The position numbers and the translations under genes were made by a program. This document shows positions 10,128-18,180 of a DNA stretch of 64,000 nt, in pieces. This DNA comes from Anaerostipes butyraticus (GTDB lineage Bacteria > Bacillota > Clostridia > Lachnospirales > Lachnospiraceae): assembly GCF_016586355.1 (NCBI RefSeq), contig NZ_BLYI01000043.1, forward strand, positions 178,680 to 242,679, read 5' to 3'. Below the pieces are notes generated by a model. It was given only the letters and a program-made list of their open reading frames with translations. It had not been told where the DNA came from and did no database searches. Each line of letters begins with the position of its first letter. The first letter of the stretch is position 1.

Positions 10128-10185
10128 AAAAGATAAAAGAAAAGAAGAATGTGTTTCTTTTCCATTCTTCTTTCTTTTATCTTTT
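10128..10185 (-). terminator. bidirectional terminator between the TPR gene and spoIIA
   Basis: A long AT-rich inverted repeat (10128-10151 with 10163-10185, one bulge) is flanked by A and T runs. It lies directly downstream of the TPR membrane protein gene and upstream of the spoIIA promoter. Confidence 0.75.
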
Positions 10186-10210
10186 GTGTTTCACCCTGCC
10201 TTCCGCAGAA

Positions 10211-11386
10211 TTACTGAAGCTGGCTCACTTTCTGTTTTGCTGTGCTTGCGCTTCTTGTGGAAGGGAACTTCTTAATGATCTGATTGTAAATCTTCACTGC
10301 ATTGTCTGTATCTTTGCTGTCTTCATAGGCTCTCGCAAGATAATAATAAGCGTTTACCTGTGTATTATCGGCTTTTGTCGCATTGGTCAGGTATGTGATC
10401 GCTGTCTTATAATCTTTTGATTTATAAGCGCTTAATCCTTTGCTGTACAGACTGCTGTAAGCCCTTGGATAAACCTTCTTGGTCAGATTTGTATATATTT
10501 TTTTCATATTATCTGTTGTAAGTTTATTCCCGTCAATGCTTAACAGCGCTATAGCTGCCTCGTCATATTTATTATCTGTATAATCCTGCATTGCAGTTAA
10601 AAGAGTATCGTAGATTCCGCCTTTTTCACCATTCTTTGTGTATTCTTCCAGCTCGTCTTCTGCCTTCTTCTGAGCTTCCTGAGCTTCTTTTAACTGCGTT
10701 TCTTTGGTGAGCAGCTGTTCCTGGTAGTCTTCTGACTGACTGGAAGCCTGACTCTTAAAGCTTGCTCTCACAGTAGGATAGATCAAAACGGCTGCAACGA
10801 CGATTCCAATGATGATTCCTGCGACCATATAAAACATCGGACTCTTTGTCTTTCCGCTTTCCTGTGAAATGCCGCCGCCAAACGGATTGGAAAGTTTTGA
10901 CTTCGGAGCATCCTGTACCGCTTCCTTTTTCTCTTTCTTCTCTTTTCTTTCCTTCCGTTCTTTCTTTTCCTTTTTTTCTTTTCTTTCTTCTGCCTTTACT
11001 TCTTCTTCCGGCTCTGCCTTGAATTCCTTCATATACTCTTTTGCAGATTCATTTTCAGGATCAATGGCGAAAATCTGATCCAGTGCATCCTTTGCAGTTC
11101 CGTAATCTTCCGCCTTCATGGACAGCAGCGCCATCAAAAGGTACGCATCGGTAAAATTCGGGATGGCCGCCACCACATTTTTCAGCTGAAGCATCGCCAG
11201 GTCATCGTTTCCCTGTTTTGCGTAATTCAACGCCTGATTATACTTTTTGATCATCTGGTTTGCTTTATATAATTCAGTTTTATTCTGTTTGATCTGTTCT
11301 AACTCGTCTCCATCAAAATTTTCTTCCGCGTCTTCTAAATCTGCACAAGGCTGAAACTTTTCCAACTCTTCATTAAAGTCTAACAT
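10211..11386 (-). CDS. membrane-anchored tetratricopeptide-repeat protein
   Basis: 391 residues. A cytoplasmic N-terminal TPR region (about 45-120) is followed by an extreme Lys/Glu-rich linker (about 127-155) and one membrane helix (about 185-204). Beyond the membrane are a coiled coil (about 210-250) and C-terminal TPRs, including YYLARAYEDSKDTDNAVKIY. TPRs mediate protein contacts and no enzymatic motif is visible. It is 1 bp from folC but unrelated to folate synthesis. Its partner is unknown; placement beside spoIIA does not prove a sporulation role. Confidence 0.75.
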   Translation of the reverse strand: MLDFNEELEKFQPCADLEDAEENFDGDELEQIKQNKTELYKANQMIKKYNQALNYAKQGNDDLAMLQLKNVVAAIPNFTDAYLLMALLSMKAEDYGTAKDALDQIFAIDPENESAKEYMKEFKAEPEEEVKAEERKEKKEKKERKERKEKKEKKEAVQDAPKSKLSNPFGGGISQESGKTKSPMFYMVAGIIIGIVVAAVLIYPTVRASFKSQASSQSEDYQEQLLTKETQLKEAQEAQKKAEDELEEYTKNGEKGGIYDTLLTAMQDYTDNKYDEAAIALLSIDGNKLTTDNMKKIYTNLTKKVYPRAYSSLYSKGLSAYKSKDYKTAITYLTNATKADNTQVNAYYYLARAYEDSKDTDNAVKIYNQIIKKFPSTRSASTAKQKVSQLQ

Positions 11387-11387
11387 G

Positions 11388-12602
11388 TTATTTCCTCCTG
11401 ATCATACATTTCTTTGTTATCCCTGCCAGATAAAATGAGCCTACGATAAAACATACCGTATCCTCATCCCTATCTTTTATCAACTGTTCAAATGCGGACA
11501 TAAATTCCTGCTGGTCAATTCTTCTGCCTTCAATACCAATCTGGCAAAACCATTCTGTCTTTGAAAGATTCCGTAATCTTGCCCGCATGTAATCTTCTTC
11601 ATTTTTGTGAGATGCCGCAAATAAAATCCTTTTTTTCATTCCGGCAAACTGTCTCTCTGCCGTACGGCAGAATGCCTCGATCCCCTGCATATTATGCGCT
11701 ACATCGACAAAAACACGGGGAAGCACTTCTTCCATACGTCCCGGCAGCACAAGATGCCGCAATCCGTTTACGATCTTCTCGTCACTAAGAGATCCTGACA
11801 GCAGCTGCGCCGCCCGTATTGCAAGAGAAATATTTTCTTTTTGGAAATCTCCCGCAACCCTCTTCCTATCATAAGCATTGGAATTTAAAAAATCAATATA
11901 TTTCCCCGGTTTTTCATTAAAATTAAGATTATCTTCAGAAACTACTTCCAAAAGAGCCTGTTTTTTTCCTGCTTCATCCCGGATCACCTGCATTACTTCC
12001 TCTTCCTGGCCGCAGGACAGCACCCGTTTTCCTGGTTTTATGATCCCGGCTTTATGAAATGCGATTTCTTTCAGAGTATTTCCAAGAAATTCCATGTGAT
12101 CCATGCTGATGGAGGTGATCACCGAAATTTCCGGATCCAAAAGATTCGTTGCGTCATATCTGCCGCCCATTCCGGTTTCTATGATGCAGCAGTCCGGTTT
12201 TATTTCCTGAAATATGATCAGTGCCATCAGAAATAAAAATTCAAAAAAAGACGGATGAGTTCCACCTTTTTTCAAATCCTCCTCCACTGCGTCTTTTACA
12301 CGGCTGCATGCCTTTGCAAAAAGTTCATCCGACACATCCTGTCCATTAAGGCGAATCCGTTCATTGACTGATACAAGATGAGGAGAGGAAAAAACTCCTG
12401 TTGTCCATCCTTTTTCCAGAAGAAAAGCCTCCAGAAACGCACAAACCGATCCTTTTCCGTTGGTTCCTGCCACATGGGCAAAACGAATTTCTCTCTGAGG
12501 ATTTCCCAGACACTCCATCAGATATTTTATATGTTCCAGCTTGTTTTTTTTGGCGAAACCTGCCGTCTCATTCAAATAATTTACTGCTTCTTTATATGTC
12601 AT
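11388..12602 (-). CDS. folC: folylpolyglutamate synthase / dihydrofolate synthase
   Basis: 404 residues of the Mur ligase superfamily. It adds glutamate to dihydropteroate and to folates. Seen: ATP-binding loop GTNGKGSV, the SPHLVSVNERI segment, and the carbamylated-lysine region MDHMEFLG. The start is taken at MTYKEAVNYLN, the usual family opening. An ATG ten codons upstream at 12632 with AGAGG before it is an alternative. Both starts overlap the preceding HAD gene, implying co-transcription. Confidence 0.93.
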   Translation of the reverse strand: MTYKEAVNYLNETAGFAKKNKLEHIKYLMECLGNPQREIRFAHVAGTNGKGSVCAFLEAFLLEKGWTTGVFSSPHLVSVNERIRLNGQDVSDELFAKACSRVKDAVEEDLKKGGTHPSFFEFLFLMALIIFQEIKPDCCIIETGMGGRYDATNLLDPEISVITSISMDHMEFLGNTLKEIAFHKAGIIKPGKRVLSCGQEEEVMQVIRDEAGKKQALLEVVSEDNLNFNEKPGKYIDFLNSNAYDRKRVAGDFQKENISLAIRAAQLLSGSLSDEKIVNGLRHLVLPGRMEEVLPRVFVDVAHNMQGIEAFCRTAERQFAGMKKRILFAASHKNEEDYMRARLRNLSKTEWFCQIGIEGRRIDQQEFMSAFEQLIKDRDEDTVCFIVGSFYLAGITKKCMIRRK

Positions 12603-13266
12603 TTTTATTTCCCACTTCTTGACACAGGGCATAATCTACATCCTCTATGGTCGTTACCACATAATCAGCTGATTCCAGAGCCTGATTTCCACATTCCTGA
12701 TTCCGGAATCCTATGACTCTCATGCCGGCTCTTTTCGCAGCCAGCGCCCCATTGCTGGAGTCTTCGATCACAAGACAGTTTTCCGGCTTGACGTCCAGTT
12801 TTCTGGCTGCTTTTAAGAAAACATCCGGAAACGGTTTTGCATGCTCACACTCATCAATCCCTGAGACGATCTTTGCAAAATATTTTCTTACATTCAGATA
12901 TTTTGTCACTTTTTCTATTTCTGAAAGGGACGAAGAAGAAGCTACAGCCAGAGGAATTCCGCGGTCATAAAGATCCTGGATCAGCGGAATCGTTCCGGGG
13001 ATTGCCCGGTACCCTTCCTGCCGGATCATCTTCTCTCGTTCTTCTTCCATTCCTTTCATGCATTCTTCTACAGTCAGGTGATCCAGTCCCACATGTTTTT
13101 TCGTCACTGCCCACATATCATAAGCAGATCCTCCGAAAAACTGTTCATTAAATTTTGAATCAATCGATTTTCCAAATCGTTTCAAAAATCGATTGACCGC
13201 CGCCAGATAGCCCGGTTCTGTATCCACAATCACGCCATCCATATCAAAAATCACTGCTTCTAACAT
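12592..13266 (-). CDS. HAD-superfamily phosphatase, beta-phosphoglucomutase-like
   Basis: 224 residues with HAD motif I FDMDGVIVDTEP, motif II VASSSS, and motif III/IV around KPFPDVFLKAARKL and VIEDSSNGALAAKRAG. The cap domain fits the phosphoglycolate phosphatase/PGM subfamily. The substrate cannot be read from sequence. It overlaps folC downstream and the Cof-type gene upstream by a few bases, so it belongs to one operon. Confidence 0.85.
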   Translation of the reverse strand: MLEAVIFDMDGVIVDTEPGYLAAVNRFLKRFGKSIDSKFNEQFFGGSAYDMWAVTKKHVGLDHLTVEECMKGMEEEREKMIRQEGYRAIPGTIPLIQDLYDRGIPLAVASSSSLSEIEKVTKYLNVRKYFAKIVSGIDECEHAKPFPDVFLKAARKLDVKPENCLVIEDSSNGALAAKRAGMRVIGFRNQECGNQALESADYVVTTIEDVDYALCQEVGNKNDI

Positions 13267-14054
13267 AACTCACCTCGAATCACAGCCTTTAATACCTGCA
13301 GCACTCCGTCCTCTTTATTGGAAGCCGTTACAAAATTGGCCGCTTCTTTTACCTCATCTCTTGCGTTTGCCACCGCAAAACTGTGACTCGCCCGGTGCAG
13401 CATTTCAATGTCATTGATGTTATCGCCAAACGCCAGCGTCTCATCCGGAGTGATCCCATATTCGTCCTGAAAATGTTTCAGGGCAGAACCTTTATTTACA
13501 TTCATATTTGACGCATCCACCCAGGATTTTCCTGATACAGCCACATGCATCACCCGGTTCCACCGCTCAAGGAAATCCTGTCCGACTATTTTTTCTGCAT
13601 CATTGTGGTGAAAAATACTGATCTTGCATACGCCATCATCATAATCGCATACATCATCCACCAGTTTTCCTCTGTATCCATAGTCTCCTACCAGACGCTG
13701 GTAAATTCCGATATTTTCATAATATCCCATGTTATCGTGACTGATGCCGACTTCACATCCGGGATACTGTCTTGCCTCTTCCACAAAAGCCCGGACAACT
13801 TCCGGCTGAATCTTATCGACATACTGATATTCCTTTGAATAAATGCAGGTTCCGTTTTCTGAAATGAAAATCATATCATCCAGAACCGGTGTAAATACCT
13901 TTTCAATGCTCGCTCTCTGACGTCCGCTGGCGGCGATGACCAGAACGCCTCTTTTCCTAAGCTCCCGGATTACATCATAGTATTCCGGATTCAGATCCAG
14001 CGTTCCCTCTTCCAGTAAAGTTCCGTCAATATCTGTTGCAATCAATTTTATCAT
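13260..14054 (-). CDS. Cof-type HAD phosphatase
   Basis: 264 residues with motif I ATDIDGTLL, motif II AASGRQ, a large C2B cap, and the final FGDNINDIEML motif that coordinates Mg2+. This subfamily dephosphorylates sugar phosphates and cofactors such as FMN or PLP precursors. Specificity is not evident. It overlaps the next HAD gene by 7 bp. Confidence 0.87.
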   Translation of the reverse strand: MIKLIATDIDGTLLEEGTLDLNPEYYDVIRELRKRGVLVIAASGRQRASIEKVFTPVLDDMIFISENGTCIYSKEYQYVDKIQPEVVRAFVEEARQYPGCEVGISHDNMGYYENIGIYQRLVGDYGYRGKLVDDVCDYDDGVCKISIFHHNDAEKIVGQDFLERWNRVMHVAVSGKSWVDASNMNVNKGSALKHFQDEYGITPDETLAFGDNINDIEMLHRASHSFAVANARDEVKEAANFVTASNKEDGVLQVLKAVIRGELC

Positions 14055-14068
14055 GGACGTTGTTCTCC

Positions 14069-14974
14069 TTATAATATGTATGGTGTTACCTGATAAACGT
14101 AATAATTCAGCCAGTTATAATACATGGCGTTTGCGTGGCATCTCCAGGATTTTACCGGACCCTTTGCCGGATCATTGTCCCTGTAGTAATTTTTCGGAAT
14201 TTCCGGATTCAGACCTTTCTTCAGATCTCTCCGGTATTCCTGATCCAGAGACATGACATCATATTCCGGATGTCCTGTCACAAAAATCTGACTGCCGTCC
14301 TGATTTAAAATCAGATACGGTCCTGTCTCATCCGACTCAGCCGCTACCGTAAGCTCTTTGTTCCGGCGGATTGCTTCACCGTCTACACCGGTATTTCTGG
14401 AATGAGGAACATAAAACATATCATCAAATCCTCTCACAAGAGGAATCTTATTATGAAGCGGATGGTGCTCATACACGCCGGAAATCTTCTTGTCAAGTAC
14501 ATGCTTCCTGATTCCATAATGATAATAAAGCCCTGCCTGGGCAGCCCAGCAGATATGAAGAGTCGACGTTACGTGAGTTTTAGACCATTCCATGATCTGC
14601 GCCACTTCATCCCAGTAGGCCACTTCTTCAAATTCCTTTAATTCCACCGGAGCCCCGGTTATGATAAGACCGTCAAATTTATGATTCCGGATTTCAGAAA
14701 AATAATGATAAAATTTTTCCAGATGGGATTCTGATACATGAGTCGGTACATAAGACTCTGTCTGTAAAAATGTAATATCCAGCTGCAAAGGCGTATTCGA
14801 AAGACTGCGCAGCAGATGAAGCTCTGTGTCCAGTTTATTTGGCATTAAATTCAAAATCGCGATGCGCAGAGGACGAATATCCTGTGTGCAGGCCCTTTCT
14901 TTATCCATGACGAAAATATTTTCTTCTTCCAAAATTGCCTTGGCCGGCAAATCATTGTCAATCCGAATCGGCAT
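14069..14974 (-). CDS. metAA: homoserine O-acetyltransferase (MetA family)
   Basis: 301 residues that acylate homoserine to start methionine synthesis. The acyl-accepting Cys142 lies in LHICWAAQAG and the catalytic His/Glu region in VTGHPEYD. Residue 111 in TGAPVE is Glu. In characterised MetA enzymes Glu at 111 favours acetyl-CoA and Gly favours succinyl-CoA, so an acetyltransferase is predicted despite the common succinyltransferase label. It lies 21 bp after ligA with no S-box or other methionine riboswitch visible. Confidence 0.92.
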   Translation of the reverse strand: MPIRIDNDLPAKAILEEENIFVMDKERACTQDIRPLRIAILNLMPNKLDTELHLLRSLSNTPLQLDITFLQTESYVPTHVSESHLEKFYHYFSEIRNHKFDGLIITGAPVELKEFEEVAYWDEVAQIMEWSKTHVTSTLHICWAAQAGLYYHYGIRKHVLDKKISGVYEHHPLHNKIPLVRGFDDMFYVPHSRNTGVDGEAIRRNKELTVAAESDETGPYLILNQDGSQIFVTGHPEYDVMSLDQEYRRDLKKGLNPEIPKNYYRDNDPAKGPVKSWRCHANAMYYNWLNYYVYQVTPYIL

Positions 14975-14995
14975 AATTTCTCTCCTCCTCTAAAT

Positions 14996-16948
14996 CTAAT
15001 GCATCATTTCAAGAAAATCTTCTTCACTGATGATCGGAATCCCCAGCTCTTTTGCTTTTTTATTTTTCGAAGATGATGATTCCTTATCATTATTGATCAG
15101 ATAATCTGTCTTTTTCGAAACAGAACCTGTCACTTTTCCTCCAAGCTGCTCAATTCGCTCTTTCAGCTCTTTACGGTTGCCAAAATGATTCAAAGATCCC
15201 GTAATAACGATGGTCTTTCCTTCCAGGATCTGTTCCTCTGTATTTTCTTCTTCCTGTCTAAAATGAATCTTCTCCAGCAGTTTGTCTACAACTTCCACAT
15301 TGTGAGGCGTCCTGAAGTAAGATACCACTGCTTCTGCGATCATCGGTCCAATCTGATCAATCTCTGTAAATTCCTGAACAGAAGCATGGCGGACTGCCTC
15401 CAGATCATTATGAAAATGCCGGCAGATCAGCTTGGCATTGGACAATCCGACATTGGAAATTCCAAGACTGTAAATAAAGTTTGCCAGTGCCGGCTCCCTG
15501 GCATTATTGATAGCCTGAATAAGATTCTCAAATGATTTCTCACCAAATCCATCCATTGCAATGATCTCTTCCCGGTATTTCTCCAGATCAAAAAGATCAT
15601 ACAATTCTTTCAAATATCCCCGGTCTATCATTTTCCCCAGTGTCGCTTCAGACAATCCGTCCACATTCAGGGCATCCCTGGAAACAAAGTGAGAAAACGA
15701 CTTGATCTTTTTGGCGCTGCAGAACTCATTGGTGCACACCAGAGTCTTTATCCCGTTTTCATCTTCTATCCTGGTCTCTCCACCGCACGCAGGACAGACT
15801 TCTGGTATCGGAACATTTCCACTCTTCGTCTTATTCTCTGCCAGCTGAGGGATGATCATATTCGCTTTATAAACTGTAATCTCATCCCCGATTCCCAGTT
15901 CAAGTTCCTCCATTACACTGATATTATGGAGACTTGCGCGGCTTACCGTCGTTCCTTCCAGCTGAACAGGCTCAAAAATCGCAACCGGATTGATCAGACC
16001 TGTCCTGGACGGACTCCATTCTACCTTCAGGAGATGTGTATCTGCTGTTTCATCTGCCCACTTAAAGGCAATGGAGTCTCTTGGGAACTTAGCCGTTCTT
16101 CCAAGACTCTTTCCATACTCAATATCATCCAGCGCCAGAACAAGACCATCCGATGGAAGGTCAAAATCCTTTATTTTCTCAGAAAACCGCTCCACTTCCT
16201 GCTGAACATTTTCTGCATTGACCCTTACATACTCTACCATGTCAAATCCCAGATCTGCTGCCCATTTCATCTTCTCTTCCAGGGAATTATGAAAATCCAC
16301 ACCTTCCGCATCCCCTACACTGAATCCATAAAAATGAACTTTCCGTTTTGCGGTAATTTCACTGTTAAGCTGACGTACAGAACCGCTGCAGAGATTTCGC
16401 GGATTCTTATACTGGCTGTCCACATCCTCGATTTCCTCATTCATTTTCTGAAACACTGAGTATGGGATAACAGCTTCTCCGCGTATGACCAGCTGTCCCT
16501 GATAAGAGATCTTACGGGGAATATTCACAAAAACTTTCGCATTGCTGGTTACGACTTCTCCCACTTCCCCATTTCCCCTTGTTACTGCTTTTACAAGTTC
16601 CCCGCCTTCATAAGTCAGAACGATCGTCAGACCGTCAAGTTTCCATGACAAAAGGCCTTCCTGGTCTCCAAGCCAGGAAGAAAGCTCCTGAGGATCTTTT
16701 GTCTTATCCAGCGACAGCATCGGAGATGGATGTGCTTCTTTCTCCAAAGATGTCATCAACTCGTATCCCACATGGATTGTCGGGCTGGAAGAAAGGACCG
16801 TTCCTGTCTTTTCTTCCAGATCCTTCAGTTCATCATATAGTTTATCATATTCATAATTGCTGATTTCTTCCCTGTTTTCCTGATAATATGCCTTTCCCGC
16901 ACGATTCAGGATGGCAATCAGTTCTTTCATTCTTTCTACATCATTCAC
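14996..16948 (-). CDS. ligA: NAD+-dependent DNA ligase
   Basis: A 650-residue bacterial ligase that seals nicks during replication and repair. Domain order: Ia NAD-binding region (AGKAYYQE...YDKLYDEL), adenylation domain with Lys in WKLDGLTI, OB fold, a four-cysteine zinc finger (CPACGG...CTNEFC), helix-hairpin-helix region, and a C-terminal BRCT domain (EGKTIVITGSLNHFGNRKEL). Normal length. It overlaps rluF by 8 bp. Confidence 0.95.
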   Translation of the reverse strand: MNDVERMKELIAILNRAGKAYYQENREEISNYEYDKLYDELKDLEEKTGTVLSSSPTIHVGYELMTSLEKEAHPSPMLSLDKTKDPQELSSWLGDQEGLLSWKLDGLTIVLTYEGGELVKAVTRGNGEVGEVVTSNAKVFVNIPRKISYQGQLVIRGEAVIPYSVFQKMNEEIEDVDSQYKNPRNLCSGSVRQLNSEITAKRKVHFYGFSVGDAEGVDFHNSLEEKMKWAADLGFDMVEYVRVNAENVQQEVERFSEKIKDFDLPSDGLVLALDDIEYGKSLGRTAKFPRDSIAFKWADETADTHLLKVEWSPSRTGLINPVAIFEPVQLEGTTVSRASLHNISVMEELELGIGDEITVYKANMIIPQLAENKTKSGNVPIPEVCPACGGETRIEDENGIKTLVCTNEFCSAKKIKSFSHFVSRDALNVDGLSEATLGKMIDRGYLKELYDLFDLEKYREEIIAMDGFGEKSFENLIQAINNAREPALANFIYSLGISNVGLSNAKLICRHFHNDLEAVRHASVQEFTEIDQIGPMIAEAVVSYFRTPHNVEVVDKLLEKIHFRQEEENTEEQILEGKTIVITGSLNHFGNRKELKERIEQLGGKVTGSVSKKTDYLINNDKESSSSKNKKAKELGIPIISEEDFLEMMH

Positions 16949-17675
16949 GTTCCAATTCCTCTTTCAACTGACGTAATTCCCGGGATGTCAAAGGCCGGTA
17001 TTCTCCTTCCTTCAGATCCCCCAGATGGATATTCATAATTCTGACTCTTTTTAGTCTGGTAACCCGGTATCCGAAATATTCACACATTCTCCGGATCTGG
17101 CGGTTTAATCCCTGCGTCAGGATGATCCGAAACTGATTGGGACCTTCCTTTGCAACCCTGCATTTCCTTGTGACAGCATGGATTTCTTTCAGCGGCACAG
17201 GATTCCTCATTCCTTCTATGAATTCCTTTGTGATCTTCTTATTTACAGTTACTTCATATTCTTTTTCATGATAATTCCTGGCTTTCATGATTCGATTTGC
17301 CGCTTCCCCGTCATTGGTCATAAGGATCAGCCCCTGAGACTCCTTATCCAGCCTTCCTACCGGATAAATCCGGGTTGGGTAGCCAATGTAATCTACAATA
17401 TTATCTTTCTCTCTGCGGCTTGTTGTGCAAACAATTCCCCTGGGTTTATGAAATGCCAGAAAAACAAGATCCTCCTGAATGCGGACCGGCTTTCCATCCA
17501 CAGTTACTTTCTGGCCTCTGAGCACTCTCATCCCGCTGGATGCCGTCTCTCCGTCTATTTGAACTCTGCCTTCACCGATCATAACATCCGCCTGTCTCCT
17601 GGAACAGACGCCTGCCTGACTTAAATATTTATTAATACGGACCGCGTCTTCGCGCTTCCTCTTTCTCTCATCCAT
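16941..17675 (-). CDS. rluF: rRNA pseudouridine synthase, RluB/RluF family
   Basis: 244 residues: an N-terminal S4 RNA-binding domain (INKYLSQAGVCSRRQAD) and a catalytic domain with the active Asp in PVGRLDKESQGLI. The C-terminal QGLNRQIRRMCEYFGY segment is characteristic of the RluF type, which modifies helix 74 of 23S rRNA. The exact target uridine is inferred by family. Confidence 0.85.
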   Translation of the reverse strand: MDERKRKREDAVRINKYLSQAGVCSRRQADVMIGEGRVQIDGETASSGMRVLRGQKVTVDGKPVRIQEDLVFLAFHKPRGIVCTTSRREKDNIVDYIGYPTRIYPVGRLDKESQGLILMTNDGEAANRIMKARNYHEKEYEVTVNKKITKEFIEGMRNPVPLKEIHAVTRKCRVAKEGPNQFRIILTQGLNRQIRRMCEYFGYRVTRLKRVRIMNIHLGDLKEGEYRPLTSRELRQLKEELERE

Positions 17676-17763
17676 GTTTCCATGCGCTCCTTCTCATGAA
17701 CCTTCCCGGATTCTTATCTCCAGGATACCTTAATAGATGGTAACATACTCTGTCTGAAAATGC

Positions 17764-17795
17764 AAAAAGGATATTGCTTCCCGCAATACCCTTTT
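17764..17795 (-). terminator. terminator after the heavy-metal chaperone gene
   Basis: The GGGTATTGC/GCAATATCC stem (17764-17778 with 17784-17795) is followed by a T run on the minus strand, about 40 bp past the HMA gene stop. Confidence 0.8.
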
Positions 17796-17831
17796 CATCC
17801 TTATTTTACCGCATTCTTTTTAAACTGCAGT

Positions 17832-18026
17832 TCAAATTTCTTCTGCCAGAAATCCCAGATCTTCCAGAATCTCTTTTGCTTTTTCAACGACTTCATCGCC
17901 GCCCTCTATTTTCACCGTCTTATCGCCTAGGTCCACCTCGGCATCGATATCCGCATCTTCCAGTCCATTCTTGATCCTGTCGACACAATGGTCACACATC
18001 ATATCCTCTGCTTTTAATACTGTCAT
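17832..18026 (-). CDS. heavy-metal-associated (CopZ-like) chaperone
   Basis: A 64-residue ferredoxin-like HMA domain. The metal site is the MMCDHC loop (M-x-C-x2-C type), which binds Cu(I) in CopZ-like proteins. It is monocistronic with its own terminator and no copper ATPase gene nearby. Copper is therefore inferred from the family and not from context. Confidence 0.85.
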   Translation of the reverse strand: MTVLKAEDMMCDHCVDRIKNGLEDADIDAEVDLGDKTVKIEGGDEVVEKAKEILEDLGFLAEEI

Positions 18027-18071
18027 ACTGATTATCTTCCTCCTGTACTTTTACAGAAAACAAATTTATTA

Positions 18072-18117
18072 TACCTGCGGGTACATCCATACGCCGCCCC
18101 TCTTCTAACCAAGAGGG
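18072..18117. promoter_or_regulatory. palindrome and hairpin upstream of the chaperone gene
   Basis: TACC-TGCG-GGTA at 18072-18083 overlaps a GTATAAT -10-like sequence on the minus strand. Its position suits a metal-sensor operator, for example CsoR type, though no regulator gene is present. A separate stem CCCTCTT/AAGAGGG lies at 18098-18117 without a T tract. It may be a weak end for the beta-CASP gene transcript. Confidence 0.3.
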
Positions 18118-18180
18118 CTCCTATGACACATAGCATACCGATTTTACGGCCGTTTGTCAATATGATGGCGGATATTCCCA

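Noticed and set aside
14975..14995. S-box or other methionine riboswitch before metAA
   Set aside because: Only 21 bp separate metAA from ligA, with no room for one.
18098..18117. CCCTCTT/AAGAGGG hairpin as a terminator of the beta-CASP gene
   Set aside because: It lacks a T tract on the minus strand; left as unassigned.
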